64,000 bases of DNA from Linanthus parryae (taxonomy: Eukaryota; Streptophyta; Magnoliopsida; Ericales; Polemoniaceae), in NCBI GenBank assembly GCA_023055425.1, contig JALGPY010000006.1, positions 68,666,127 through 68,730,126 on the forward strand, given 5' to 3'. Below the pieces are notes generated by a model, which saw only the letters and a list, made by a program, of their open reading frames with translations, did not search any database and was not told the origin of the DNA. Position 1 is the stretch's first letter, and the number at the start of each line of letters is the position of its first letter. A program made the position numbers and the translations under genes. Below are positions 11,466-23,295 of this stretch, piece by piece.

Positions 11466-12637
11466 TGTAAGTTCAAAGTTGTTTTCAAAGCTTTGAAACT
11501 TGTTTAGAGGCCTTGAAACTTCACAACATGAAATAAGGGGGAGTTCTTACTCCTACTCATTCTCTAATCTCATGCACTTGATCATGCTATATTATATGAT
11601 GAAAGACAAACTAATTCTGTGTTATAACATTCTTTGATCTTATCATTTGCCTAAGTTGTTTTTTCAGGATTGTTAGCTAACTCTGTGTTGCAGGTTTAGC
11701 TAAGCTTCCTTATTTGCAGGATTGGCAATCAAGGCCTGCATATTGATGCTGCACTTATGGAAAGTTGTCTGAAACTACCTTAGGCTTGCAGATTGAAGAT
11801 CAGATCAAAATCAATTGAGAAAATCATGCAGCTAGCCGTCGGGAGTAAGCTGTTGAAAGTCAAATATCAGCAGATGATTTTTAGTGATTTATGTTAAAAG
11901 CTTCCTATATAACTCTGCAATTCAAATTTCCAGATAGGGAGACTAATTCAGAGAGATTGAGAAATGCAGAGCTTTAAAAAAATACTCATACACTCTCACG
12001 AATAAACAAGAATCTTTGAAGAAGATCATTCATCCATTCAATCCATTCCAGATTCCTATAGAACACTTCAAGCTTCATTGCTTCACTGACTTCATAGTGT
12101 TCTTTATCCAAAGCTTAATTTCTATATTATTCTGTTATATTAATTAATCATCTGTTAAGAGTTAAGTTGTTCAAGAGGAACAACAACTATTCTTATTGTA
12201 TCATTTAGTTAGAGCTATTACTAGATAGGTTAGGAAGAACCCCATGTAGAAAAAGTGTAAGGCAATTCTCTTGGCCTCAGATCTAGGACTTAGCTTTTGA
12301 TGAATAAGAAGTTGAAATCCTAGAGGGATTAGCTCCGTCAGGCGGAAAGTAGGTCACTTTGGACCGAACTTCGTAACAAATCACAGTGTTCATTGTCTTA
12401 CTTTACAAGTTTTTTACGTGTCTTCAAAACTGCTTCAAAACAGGTTTGTGTTCAAGGATTTGAAAGTACTTAGTATCTTTTTAAGACCTTGAAAATGAGT
12501 TCAAATCTTTGAAACACATCAAGTTCTTCTCATTTTGTTTTAAAACCACACTTTTAGCAAAAGTTGTCGTACTCTAGTCAACCCCTCCCCCTTCTAGAGT
12601 ATTTGATCAAGGAACTGCGTACCTGCATTCAATCTTC

Positions 12638-12638
<1 letters not shown>
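11466..12638 (+). repeat. 3' LTR of copia element A
   Basis: 1,173-bp copy of the LTR at 2596. The polypurine tract AATGGGGGAT lies just before it. Palindrome pairs sit at 11484/11504 and 12480/12500, both 20 bp apart. Confidence 0.88.
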
Positions 12639-12718
<80 letters not shown>

Positions 12719-12723
12719 TATTG

Positions 12724-12770
<47 letters not shown>

Positions 12771-12800
12771 ATAATAATAATAATAATAATGACAATAATA

Positions 12801-12871
<71 letters not shown>
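12639..12871. repeat. Compound AAT/ATT microsatellite with inverted halves
   Basis: (AAT)n, then ATTGTCATT, then (ATT)n, then (ATA/AAT)n, then AATGACAAT, then (ATT)n. The TTGTCA and TGACAA islands are inverted copies, so the tract can fold into a long hairpin with slippage. Poly-Ile or poly-Asn reading frames across it are artefacts. Confidence 0.9.
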
Positions 12872-13138
12872 GCACTTTCCTTCCAAAAAAATCCTTCCAC
12901 TTCGTAAATACACTTATACAAAAAGACATCACTTAGGGTATTACGATCATTTTGACACATATTCTGCTTCATATCCTATACTACCCAGACATGGTATTTC
13001 AAATCATGCATCATATCCAAAGCAGCCAAACATAGACAACCAACATATCTTATCAGGGCTAATCCGACAACATTCATATCATTGCTTGTATACCAGCATA
13101 ACCTTATCCCTACATATCATATCCTAACAAAATGAGTT
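12872..13138. other. Unassigned spacer
   Basis: 267 bp with no gene or repeat recognised. The last five bases, GAGTT (13134-13138), are the left target duplication of the gypsy array. Confidence 0.5.
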
Positions 13139-13337
13139 TGTAATACCCCGTAATTTGGTCAGGGGTAAATTAGTAATTTGGAAGGCACAATATGAATTTT
13201 AAATTACTCAGGAAATTTATCGTAGATTTGTACGAATTTTAGAATGTGAAACGGTGATTTTACGTGTGTACATTAGTTTTATCGCGTACGTAACCACCGC
13301 GTTACATGATACATTTACCACACTATAACACACCTAC

Positions 13338-13446
<109 letters not shown>

Positions 13447-15055
13447 ATATGCATTCTCACTACTCCAAGGTCAAACAATGTTTACTCTTTGAATACTAAC
13501 AGAGTTGGAAGAGAACGCCTAAATCGTCTCAAGGCTTTGAAAGATGATTCTAGGCGTTGGCAAATAAATCTTGGACACATCAGCTTGCATACACTGAACA
13601 AACTAGTATCTACAGACCTGGTCAGAGGACTGCCGCCCATCAAGTTTAAGGATAAAAAGTTATGCCAGACTTGTGCTCAGGGAAAATAGACAAGGAGCTC
13701 ATTCAAGACTAAGAACTTTGTAAGCACAACTAGACCATTGAACTGATTCATATGGATCCATGTGGCCCTATGAGAGTTCCAACTACAAAGGATAAGAAGT
13801 ACATGCTGGTTATTTGTAGATGATTTCTCCAGATTTTCTTGGGCAATGTTTGTAAGAGAAAAGTCTGAGGCACTTTCTGAATTTTCAAAACTTTGTAAAG
13901 AGTTGCAATATTTGAAGAACCTGCCTATTGCTTCAATAAGGAGTGATCATGGAATAGAATTTGATCAACTGGATTTTGATTTATTTTGTGCTAAGTATGG
14001 TATTTTTCACAACTTTTCTCCTCCTTGAACTCCTCAAGAATGGTGTAGTTGAAAGGAAAAACAAGAATCTTGAGGACATGTCTAGGACAATGCTTTTAGA
14101 AAATAAATTGCCAGTCTTTTTGGGCAGAGGCTGTTAATACTGCAAATTACATTTTGAACAGGTGCCTGATTAGGCCTATTTTAAAGAAGACTCCTTATGA
14201 ACTTTTCAAAGGCAGAAAGCCAAGTATTTCATATTTCAAACCTTTTGGTTGTACTTATTTTATTCACAACAATGGTAAGGATAATCATGGCAAGTTTGAT
14301 GCCAGGAGTGATGAAGGTATTTTCCTTGGTTATTCTTTGATTAGAAAAGCCTACAAAGTTTACAATAAGAGAACCAAACTTGTTGAAGAAAGCATACATG
14401 TTATATTTGATGAAAGCAATGATGGTTCTTTAAGTGAATGTTTTGCAGAATTAAATTTGAACAAGCATGATTTAGAGTATGAAGCAAATTCAGAGAATGG
14501 TTCTAAGACTAACATGCTGGAAAACATAAGAGATTTTAAATCCTTGAAAGTGGCTCTAAAAGCCTTGAATCTAGACCTCGAGGAACACAGTGTGATCAAT
14601 CCACTACGTCAAGCTCTGAAGGCCTTGAAAAGATTCCTGGAGAACAAGAAACCTGGACACACAGAAACAAGTTCAAATATATGTCATCTCATCCAACAAA
14701 AAACATCATTTATGATCCATCCACTGGTACACAAACAAGATCTCAGTCAAAGAACTTGTGTGCTTTTTATGCTTTTGTGTCTCTTGTAGAACCTATGAAT
14801 GTGCAAGTAGCACTACAAGAAGATTGGATCATTGCAATGCAAAGTGAACTGAATGAATTTGAGTGGAACAAAGTCTGGAATCTAGTTCCTCCTTCTAAAG
14901 ATCAGTCTGTAATTTGAACAAGGTGGGTTTTCAGAAACAAGCAGGATAAAAATGGTAAGGGTATCTGGAACAAGGCAAGACTAGTAGCTCAAGGCTACAA
15001 CCAGAAAGAAGGTATAGATTATGAGGAGACTTTTCCTCCTTCTAAAGATCAGTCT
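13447..15055 (+). pseudogene. Pasted fragment of SIRE-like pol (integrase to start of RT)
   Basis: Nearly identical (a few percent different) to 5966-7550 of element A. It begins inside the pre-integrase region without start, LTR or primer site. It shares element A's disabling changes: the TAG after the Q-G-K block (13687-13689) and the TGA in CCTTGAACT (about 14026). Its last 30 bases jump back: after gaggagactttt it repeats cctccttctaaagatcagtc, already present at 14888. It then joins the LTR through the shared word GTAATTTG. It is not a transposition product; it looks copied at DNA level or by template switching. Confidence 0.85.
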
Positions 15056-15225
15056 GTAATTTGGAATGCACAATATGAATTTTAAGTTATTCAGGAAATT
15101 TATCGTAGATTTGTACGAATTTTAGAATGTGAAACGGTGATTTTACGTGTGTACATTAGTTTTATCGCGTACGTAACCACGGCGTTAGATGATACATTTA
15201 CCACACTATAACACACCTACGACTA

Positions 15226-15340
<115 letters not shown>

Positions 15341-16814
15341 TATATTATTATATTATTTTTTCCCCACCTGTCATTATCTCCTCCTCCCTCTTCCTTTGTC
15401 TTCACAGCAAAGATTATGCCGCCCCCTCCAACCTTCTGCCGCCTTCCATCACCGCCTCCTCCCTCGGTATAAAACCTACCCCGACCCTCGCTGCCTTCCG
15501 CAACAGCCAACTCCCACACCCACAACCAGAATCACCAACTCCCCCACCGTGCACCACCATCATCACCAACACCACCAACGTCTCTTCACTCCACTGCAAC
15601 CCAAACCAACTCTCTCTTTCTCGCCGTCTCAGATGAGAAATAGAAAAAGAGGAAGCCCCAGAAGCAGTAGTGGTAGCAGCCGAGAAGACCACTACCATCA
15701 CTACTGTGTTTCCGACGAAGAACCACCGGGAAGCGGAAGTCAAACTCTCTGCTCCTCAATCCCTCTCTGCTGTCTCTCCCATTCCTCTCCGTCGCGACCC
15801 AGAAAGAAGAAAGAAGAAGGTGAAAGTGGCAGCAGCTTCCACCTGTAGCAGAGCTACCATCACCACAGTCGGTAGTCATTAAAGTCGGCCAAAGCTCGGC
15901 CCAGCAAGCTCAGAGCCACCAAGACTCCCTACTCCTTCCAATCTGCTCCCTAGGGTCCGAAAAACACCCAGGAGGCCTCAGCAGCACCTAGCAGCCACCG
16001 GAGAGCCACCGTCGGCCACACTGCCGTGAGCTCCGACCGTCGACTTCGACCTGGCTGAAATCTTGTGCATTAATTGAGTTTCTTTGATCCGGTGCACTCT
16101 AAATCTCTCCTTAGGATGATTTCTGAACTCAAAATCACGTCTTTGTGCTTTGATTCGGGTTTTTTTTTATGTGTTCATCTTGTTCTTGCTAAGGGGTAAA
16201 AGTTATAGTTTCTGAAAAAGTTGGGGTAGTAGATGTAGCATAAAAGAACTGTTTCGCTTGGTTAGGGGGTGTTTGATTCCTTTCTCATAACTTGGGGTGT
16301 TTTCTTATCAATTAAACAACCTGAAATTATAAAATAAACACATAAATAGGATTTTGTGATTTAAATTGTTTTCAACTATTTCTAGCTCCCTTTCTAGTTG
16401 AATAAAAGTGTGATAAACATTGAAATAATATGGGTACAAATATAGGTTAGCTAAATAGTATTGTTTTCTTAAAAAATTAGAAAGAAACCTCTAGGTTATT
16501 CGTTACTTTCCGATCCGTTAAAACCAGCATCTGTTATTTAATTAGTATTTTAGAATTGAAGTTAACGATACTCTCACTTGATGATATGGGTACTGTTTGT
16601 TAGCATATGTTCCTAGTTATGTTGGAAATTCTCTAACAATTGGCTATTTCTCTTACTAAGTTGTTTAAGGAGACTCTTGGTTGATTGAACATAAAGGGAA
16701 ATGATTTATGGCCTACATGTTGTACTTGAAATTAATTACGTTTCGGGTACTTGCCTTGAATCTGTCACGCGAAAATAATAACAGCGTAGAGTGAAAAGAG
16801 TTGTGTAAAATTGT

Positions 16815-17125
16815 TATTGTCGGAGTTGACTGTGTTCACCCGACCTATGATTATTATTGTCGGTATTGACTGTGTTCACCCGGCCTGTGATTATTGTCGG
16901 TGTTGACTGTGTTCACTCGGCCTGTGATTATTATTGTCTGTATTGAATCGGCATGTGATTATTATTGTCGGTACTGAACCGACCTATGATTATTATTTTC
17001 GGTAATGAATCGGCCTGTGATTATTATTGTCAATACTGAACCGGCCTGTGATTATTATTGTCGGTACTTAACCGGCCTGTGATTATTATTGTCGGTACTG
17101 AACCGGCATGTGATTATTATTGGAA
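16815..17125 (+). repeat. Minisatellite inside LTR1
   Basis: About nine units: three of roughly 35-40 bp with TTGACTGTGTTCACCCGGCC, then six of 31 bp with the core TGTCGGTACTGAACCGGCC-TGTGATTATTAT. The same array sits in LTR2 and LTR3 with slightly different unit numbers. Confidence 0.88.
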
Positions 17126-17650
17126 TTGCTTGACCTAAGAAGTATAAACGGAAATCGAATTGCAGAAACTCATTGGGAATTTCAGGCCCATATATTAATT
17201 TCGAAAGGAAACACTAGTTACTGGACGTTTCCAAAAATGAGAAAAGGACTTGAGAATGTCACTCCCCTAGCTTTTACTTGTGTCAAGTTATTTTAAAATT
17301 TGAAATTTGTCTCGTATGTTTTTCTCATGCTTGTTATTACTTGTTCAGTATTTCATTGATAACTTGAAATGGCGGCTCCTCTTTCCTTCCCACCGCAGGT
17401 TTAGAAGCTGAAGACTAATGGGAAGCAGGGTACAAGACTCACCTATCATCATGACTAGAATCTAGCTAAGCCTAGTATAGTAGTTTTAGAGACACTCGTT
17501 ATAATGAGAGACTTGTGTAATGTTTAAGACTTTTGTACTGTTTAATATTATGTAATAAATAATTCAGGATGTTATGCTTTTGATTTCCGCCGCAACTTTT
17601 AGCAGCGCCCTCCTAGTTCTGTCCGAGCCGGACAAGGGGTGGGTGTTTCA

Positions 17651-17665
17651 GGTAGTATCAGAGAA
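17651..17665 (+). promoter_or_regulatory. Degraded Met primer-binding site after LTR1
   Basis: GGTAGTATCAGAGAAG, compared with GGTGGTATGAGAGCAG after LTR2. Both derive from the TGGTATCAGAGC primer site of initiator-Met tRNA. Confidence 0.65.
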
Positions 17666-18047
17666 GTCGTTTCAGTTTAAAACATGTAGGGTAACTAAAA
17701 ATGAACGTAGGAAAAATGATTAAAAAGCCGACCGGGTTATGGGTAGTATACGACTTGTTACTGTATTGGGAGCACTATGTGATTTTGATATGCCTGAATT
17801 TGGCCTGATATGAGATACTCTATGATGAGCATTATTTATACAAGGGGATGACGAGTATGAAATGAGAAACATGGAGAATTTTTGTGAATAATGTGCTTTC
17901 TTGATGAATTTTATACGACTAGCATGCTATATGGAATATAGTTTTTCTTGTGTAATTGTTATATACTTATGGGATAAAACTGCCCGCGAGAACGCGGACT
18001 AAGTGGTGAAACTACGAGTGATTTCATAGGATCACGAGGATTGACCA

Positions 18048-18614
18048 ATGGTCGCTGAAGGAATAAACCAACCACAGATGGAGCAACTAGCTGCACATAT
18101 GGCACAAATGACAGAAGTCATGGATAGAGTAGTCGGTCGCGAGGAGCGAGAAAGGCCAAGTTATGCCAAGCAAATACCTGAGCTTAACCCTCGCCAATTA
18201 AAAGGAAAAGAAGATCCAATTGAACTGGAGAACTGGATTCGGAACTTTGAGAAGCTACTAAGGGTTGTGCATTGCCCTGATGATGAGAAGGTTAACCGCG
18301 CTGTGTTGCACTTGTTGGATGTCGCAGATGACTGGTGGACCACTAACCAGGAATTCTTGCTGGCTCAACCTAACTTCAACTGGGTAGCCTTTAAGACTAC
18401 TACTAGGTCGCGGTTCTATCCATCACATGTTAAGAGAAGGAAGTGCAACGAGTTAAAAAAACTTGATGCAAGGCAATGGCTCAGCCACAAACTACAAGAA
18501 ATTCGTGGAACAACTAAAGTTTGCAGGCCACACAGTACCCGCAACTACAAGAACAATGGGGGCAATGGTTATGGCAGGAAGCAACACTACAACTCAGGCA
18601 ATGCAGGACATTAG
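18048..18614 (+). pseudogene. gag: gag copy 1 of the gypsy array, truncated
   Basis: Starts M-V-A-E-G-I-N-Q-P and carries a Ty3/gypsy gag core with D-P-I-E-L-E-N-W-I-R-N-F-E and D-D-W-W. The matrix/capsid part is open to about residue 140. An extra A in the run at about 18455 then shifts the frame, where copy 2 reads on normally. A deletion of about 500 bp relative to copy 2 (joined at the shared CGCA near 18540) removes the C-terminal capsid and both zinc knuckles. No pol follows. Confidence 0.8.
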
Positions 18615-19114
18615 AGGGCCCAACCCTGGATTTGTAATAATACTGAGGAAGAAGTACCTGCGCTTAATTAATGATGTATGTCACTCCCAAAGGGTTAGAA
18701 CCCTAGCATCCTTACATCACGCTTAACCTTGACACTTAGGAAATGAAATTTTAATTACTTGGTACTCCGTCCGCATGACATGATTAACTACTTGCTTGCT
18801 TTTGTGTGAAATTATTTGGTTGCTATCTGTTTTTGGTGAAAATTTGTTGGCTGACGGGTGATTGAATTTTAAATAAATGAAGCTTTGGGATCGAAGCTCT
18901 CTTTAAGGGGGGGGAGACTGTAATACCCCGTAATTTGGTCAGGGGTAAATTAGTAATTTGGATGGCAAAATATGAATTTTAAAATATTCGAAAAATTTAT
19001 CGTAGATTTGTTCGAATTTTAGAATGTGAAACGGTAATTTTACGTGTGTATATTAGTTTCATCGCATTCGGAACTACCGCGTTAGATGATACATTTACCA
19101 GACTATAACACACC

Positions 19115-19247
<133 letters not shown>

Positions 19248-20704
19248 TCCCACCTATCATTATCTCCTCCTCCCTCTTCCTTTGTGTTCACGGCAAAGCT
19301 TTTGCCGCCCCCTCCAACCTTCTGCCGCCTTCCATCAACGCCTCCTCCCTCGGTATAAAACCTACCCCGACCTGCCTTCGCAACAGCCAACTCCCACTCC
19401 CACAACCAGAATCACCACCTCCCCTACATTGCACCACCATCATCGCCAACACCACCACCGTCTCTTCACTCCACTGCAGCCCAACCCAACCCAGCTCTCT
19501 CACTCTCTTTCTCTCTGTCTCAGCTCACAGTGAGAAAAAGAGGAAGCACCAGAAGCAGCAGTGGTAGCAGCCGAGAAGACCACTACCATCACCACCGTGT
19601 TCCCGACGAAGAACCACCGCGAAGCGGAAGCCCAACTCTCCGCTCCTCACTCCCTCTTTGTTCTCTCTCCCACTCTTCTCTCCGTCGCGACCCAGAAAGA
19701 AGAAAGAAGAAGGTGAAAGTGGCAGCATCTTCCAACCGTAGCAGAGCCACCATCACCGCCGTCGGCAGCCATTAAAGTCGGTCAAAGCTCGACCCAGCAA
19801 GCTCAGAACCACCCAGATTCTCTACTCCTCCCAATCTGCTCCCTAGGGTCCGACCAACACACAGGAGGCCTCGGCAGCACCTAGAAGCCATTGGAGAGCC
19901 ACCGTCCGCCACACCGCCGTGAGCTCCGACCGTCGACTTCGACCCGTCTCAAATCTTCGTCATTTTGTTGCGTTTCTTCAATCCGGTGCACTCTGAATCT
20001 CTCTGTAGGCTGATTTCTGAACTCAAAATCACGTCTTTGTGCTTTGATTCGGGTTTTGTTGGGTGTGTTCATCTTGTTCTTGCTAAGGGGTAAAAATGAT
20101 AGTTTCTGAAAAATTTGGGGTATTAGATGTAGCATAAAAGATTTTTTTTGCTTGGTTAGGGGGTGTTTGATTCCTTTCTCATAACTTGGGGGGGTTTCTT
20201 GTCAATTAACAACCTGAAATTATAAAATAAACACATAAATTGGATTTTGGGATTTAAATTGTTTTCAACTATTTCTAGCTCCCTTTCTTGTTGAATAAAT
20301 GTGTGATAAACATTGAAATAATATGGGTAAGAATATAGGTTAGCTAAATAGTATTGTTTTCTTAAAAATTTAGAAATAAACCTCTTGGTTATTCGTTAAT
20401 TTCCAATCTGTTAAACCCAGCTTCAAATATTTAATTAGTATTTTAGAATTTAAGTTAACGATACTCTCACTTGATGATAAGGGTACTAGTTGTTAGCATT
20501 TGTTCCTAGTTATGTTGGATATTCTCTCACAATTGGCTATTTCTTTTACTAAAGTTGTTTAAGGAGACTCTTGGTTGATTGAACATAAAGGGAAATGGTT
20601 TATGGCCTACATGTTGTACTTGAAATTAATTACGTTTGGGGTACTTGCCTTGAATCTGTAACGCGAAAATAATAATGGCGTAGAGTGAAAAGAGTTGTGT
20701 AAAA

Positions 20705-20995
20705 TTGTTATTGTCGGAGTTGACTGTGTTCACCCGACCTGTGATTATTATTGTCCGGGTTGACTATGTTCACCGGGCCTATGATTATTGTCGGTGTTGA
20801 CTGTGTTCACCCGATCTGTGATTATTATTGTCGGTACTGAATCGGCCTGTGAATATTATTGTCGGTACTGAACCGACCTGTGATTATGATTGTCGGTACT
20901 GAATCAGCCTGTGATTCCTTTTGTCGGTACTGAACCGGCCTGTGATTATTATTGTCTGTACGGAACCGGCCTGTAATTATTTTTGGAATTTCTTG
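20705..20995 (+). repeat. Minisatellite inside LTR2
   Basis: Eight units of the same 31/40-bp family as in LTR1 (three long, five short). Confidence 0.85.
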
Positions 20996-21517
20996 ATCTA
21001 AGAAGTATAAACGGAAATCGAATTGCAGAAACTCATTGGGAATTTCAAGCCTAGATATTAATTTCGGAAGGAAATACTAGTTACTGGAAGTTCCCGAAAA
21101 TGAGAAAAGGACTTGGGAATGTCACTCCCCTAGCTTTTACTTGTGTGAAGTTAATTTAAAAATTTGTAATTTGTCTCGTATGTTTTTTCATGCTTGTTAT
21201 TACTTGTTCAGTATTTCATTGATAACTTGAAATGGCAACTCATGTTTCCTTCCCACCGCAGGTTTAGAAGCTGAAGACTATGGGGCATACGGGACTCACC
21301 TACACGAATATCATCATGACAAGAATCTAGCTAAGCCTAGTGTAGTAGTTTTAGAGACACTCGATATAATCAGAGACTTGTGTAATGTTTAAGACTTTTA
21401 TACTGTTTAATATTATGCAATAAATAATTCAGGATGTTATGCTTTTGATTTCCGCCGTCACTTTTAGCAGCGCCCTCCCAGTTCTGTCCAAGCCGGACAA
21501 GGGGTGGGGGTGTTACA

Positions 21518-21531
21518 GGTGGTATGAGAGC
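21518..21531 (+). promoter_or_regulatory. Primer-binding site after LTR2
   Basis: GGTGGTATGAGAGC directly after the LTR end TGTTACA: an initiator-Met primer site with one mismatch. Confidence 0.75.
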
Positions 21532-21915
21532 AGTCGTTCCAGTTTAAAACCTGTAGGGTAACTAAAAATGAACGTAGGGAAAAATAATTAAAAATCCTAC
21601 CGGGTTATGGGTAGTATACGACTTGTTACTGTATTGGGAGCACTATGTGATTTTTTTATGCCTGAATTTGGCCTGATAGGAGATACTCTATGATGATCAA
21701 TATTTCTACAAGGGGATGACGGGTATGAAATGAGAAACATGGAGAATTTTTGTGAATAATGTGCTTTCTTGATGAATTTTGTACGACTTGTATGCTATAT
21801 GGAATATAGTTTTGCTTGTGTAATTGTTATATAGTTATGGGATAAAACTGCCCACGAGAACGCAGACTAAGTGGTGAAACTACGAGTGATTTCATAGGAT
21901 CACGAGGATTGACCA

Positions 21916-22844
21916 ATGGCTGCTGAAGGAATTAATCAACCACATATGAAGCAACTAGCTGCGCAGATTGAACAAATGACACAAGTCATGGATAGAGTAG
22001 TCGGTCGCGAGGAGCGAGGGAGGCAAAGTTATGCCAAGAAAATACCTGAGCCGAACCCTCGCCAATTCACAGGAAAAAAGATCCCATTGAACTGGAGAAC
22101 TGGATTCGGAACTTTGAGAAGCTACTGAGGGTTGTGCATTGCCCTGATGATGAGAAGGTTAACTGCGCTGTGTTGCACATGTTGGATGTCGCAGATGTCT
22201 GGTGGACCACTAACGAGTAATTCTTGCTAGCTAAACCTATTTTCAAATGGGTAGCCTTTAAGACTACTACTAGGACGCGTTTCTATCCATCACATGTTAA
22301 GAGAAGGAAGTGCAACGAGTTAAAAAACTTGATGCAAGGCAATGGCTCAGTCACAAACTACTTCAAGAAATTTGTGGAACTACTAAAGTTTGCAGGCAAC
22401 ACAGTACCCGCAGAGGAGGATAAGATCCACAAGTTCATTTTGGGACTACACTTCCAGTTGCAGAAAATCATGCGTAGTAGAACTTACGATACTTTGCACG
22501 AGGCATATGACCGAGCAGCTGACATGTGGCAAGTCCATGAGGTTCAGGATGAGTTTCGAGAGAAACATAAGGAAACTGATACGGTAGATAGGAATCATAA
22601 CAAGAAGTTTAAGACTAACAATGGGGGAAACCATCAAAGCCGAGGCAATCAGCAGAAACCCGAAGCTGAGCCTGTTCATCACTACTTCTGTAAGAGGTGT
22701 CAACAAAACCACCCCGGTGTTGATTGCACGGGGAATCTGGTTAACTGCAATAACTGTGGTAGAAGGGGACGCCGAGCTTACGAATGCCGATCACAACCAC
22801 CCAGGAACCAACACATGTATGCCTTAGATAACTTTGGGAGGTAA
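21916..22844 (+). pseudogene. gag: gag copy 2 of the gypsy array, frameshifted
   Basis: Starts M-A-A-E-G-I-N-Q-P. The gag core is readable across two frames. A 1-bp loss near 22076 shifts it, and a TAA at about 22217 (where copy 1 has Q-E-F) interrupts it. From 22224 it is open through the capsid domain to two zinc knuckles: CKRCQQNHPGVDC, a short CX2CX3HX4C, and CNNCGRRGRRAYEC, where the zinc-binding His is an Arg. Gag ends at 22844 and the purine tract of LTR3 follows about 440 bp later, with no pol. Confidence 0.82.
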
Positions 22845-23295
22845 CAACAAAACCACTACCAGGGAAACCGCCAACAGAATGGCCGTAACTGGAAGACTGG
22901 GAATGAGCAGAACATGACTCGCAACTACCAGAACAATGGGGGGAATGGTTATGGAAGGAAGCAGAACTACAACTCAGGCAATGCAGGACATAACAGGGAC
23001 CAACCCAGGATTTGTAACAATACTGAGGAAGAAGTACCTGCACTTAATTAATGATGTACGTCACTCCAAAAGGGTTAGAACCCTAGCATCCTTACATCAC
23101 GCTTAACCTTGACACTTAGGAAACGAAATTTTAATTACATGGTACTCCGTCCGCATGACATGATTAACTACTTTCTTTCTTGTGTGAACTTATTTGGTTG
23201 CTATCTGTTTTTGGTGAAAATTTGTTGGCTGACGGGAGATTGAATTTTAAATAAATGAAGCTTTGAGGACGAAGCTCTCTTTAAGGGGGGAATAC

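Larger units (their letters stand above)
2596..12638 (+). mobile_element. Sirevirus/SIRE-like Ty1/copia retrotransposon (element A), degenerate
   Basis: A 10-kb element with LTRs 2596-3736 and 11466-12638, both TG...CA. It has a Met-type primer site just after the left LTR and a purine tract AATGGGGGAT just before the right one. Order inside is gag, protease, integrase, RT, RNase H, then about 2 kb of extra coding-like DNA. Copia order plus long LTRs plus a third region after pol is the known layout of the Sirevirus lineage. The flanking ATAAT on both sides fits a 5-bp duplication but is uninformative because the target is an AAT repeat. LTRs differ by many substitutions and indels (1,141 vs 1,173 bp), and stops and frameshifts break every gene, so the copy is old and dead. 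It carries many paired 14-bp palindromes (see findings). Confidence 0.9.

Noticed and set aside
15414..15882. Pro/Ser/Arg/His-rich frames inside the gypsy LTRs (also 19280-19775 and 23593-24069)
   Set aside because: They occur on both strands, break differently in each LTR copy and lie in LTR DNA; C-rich composition explains them.
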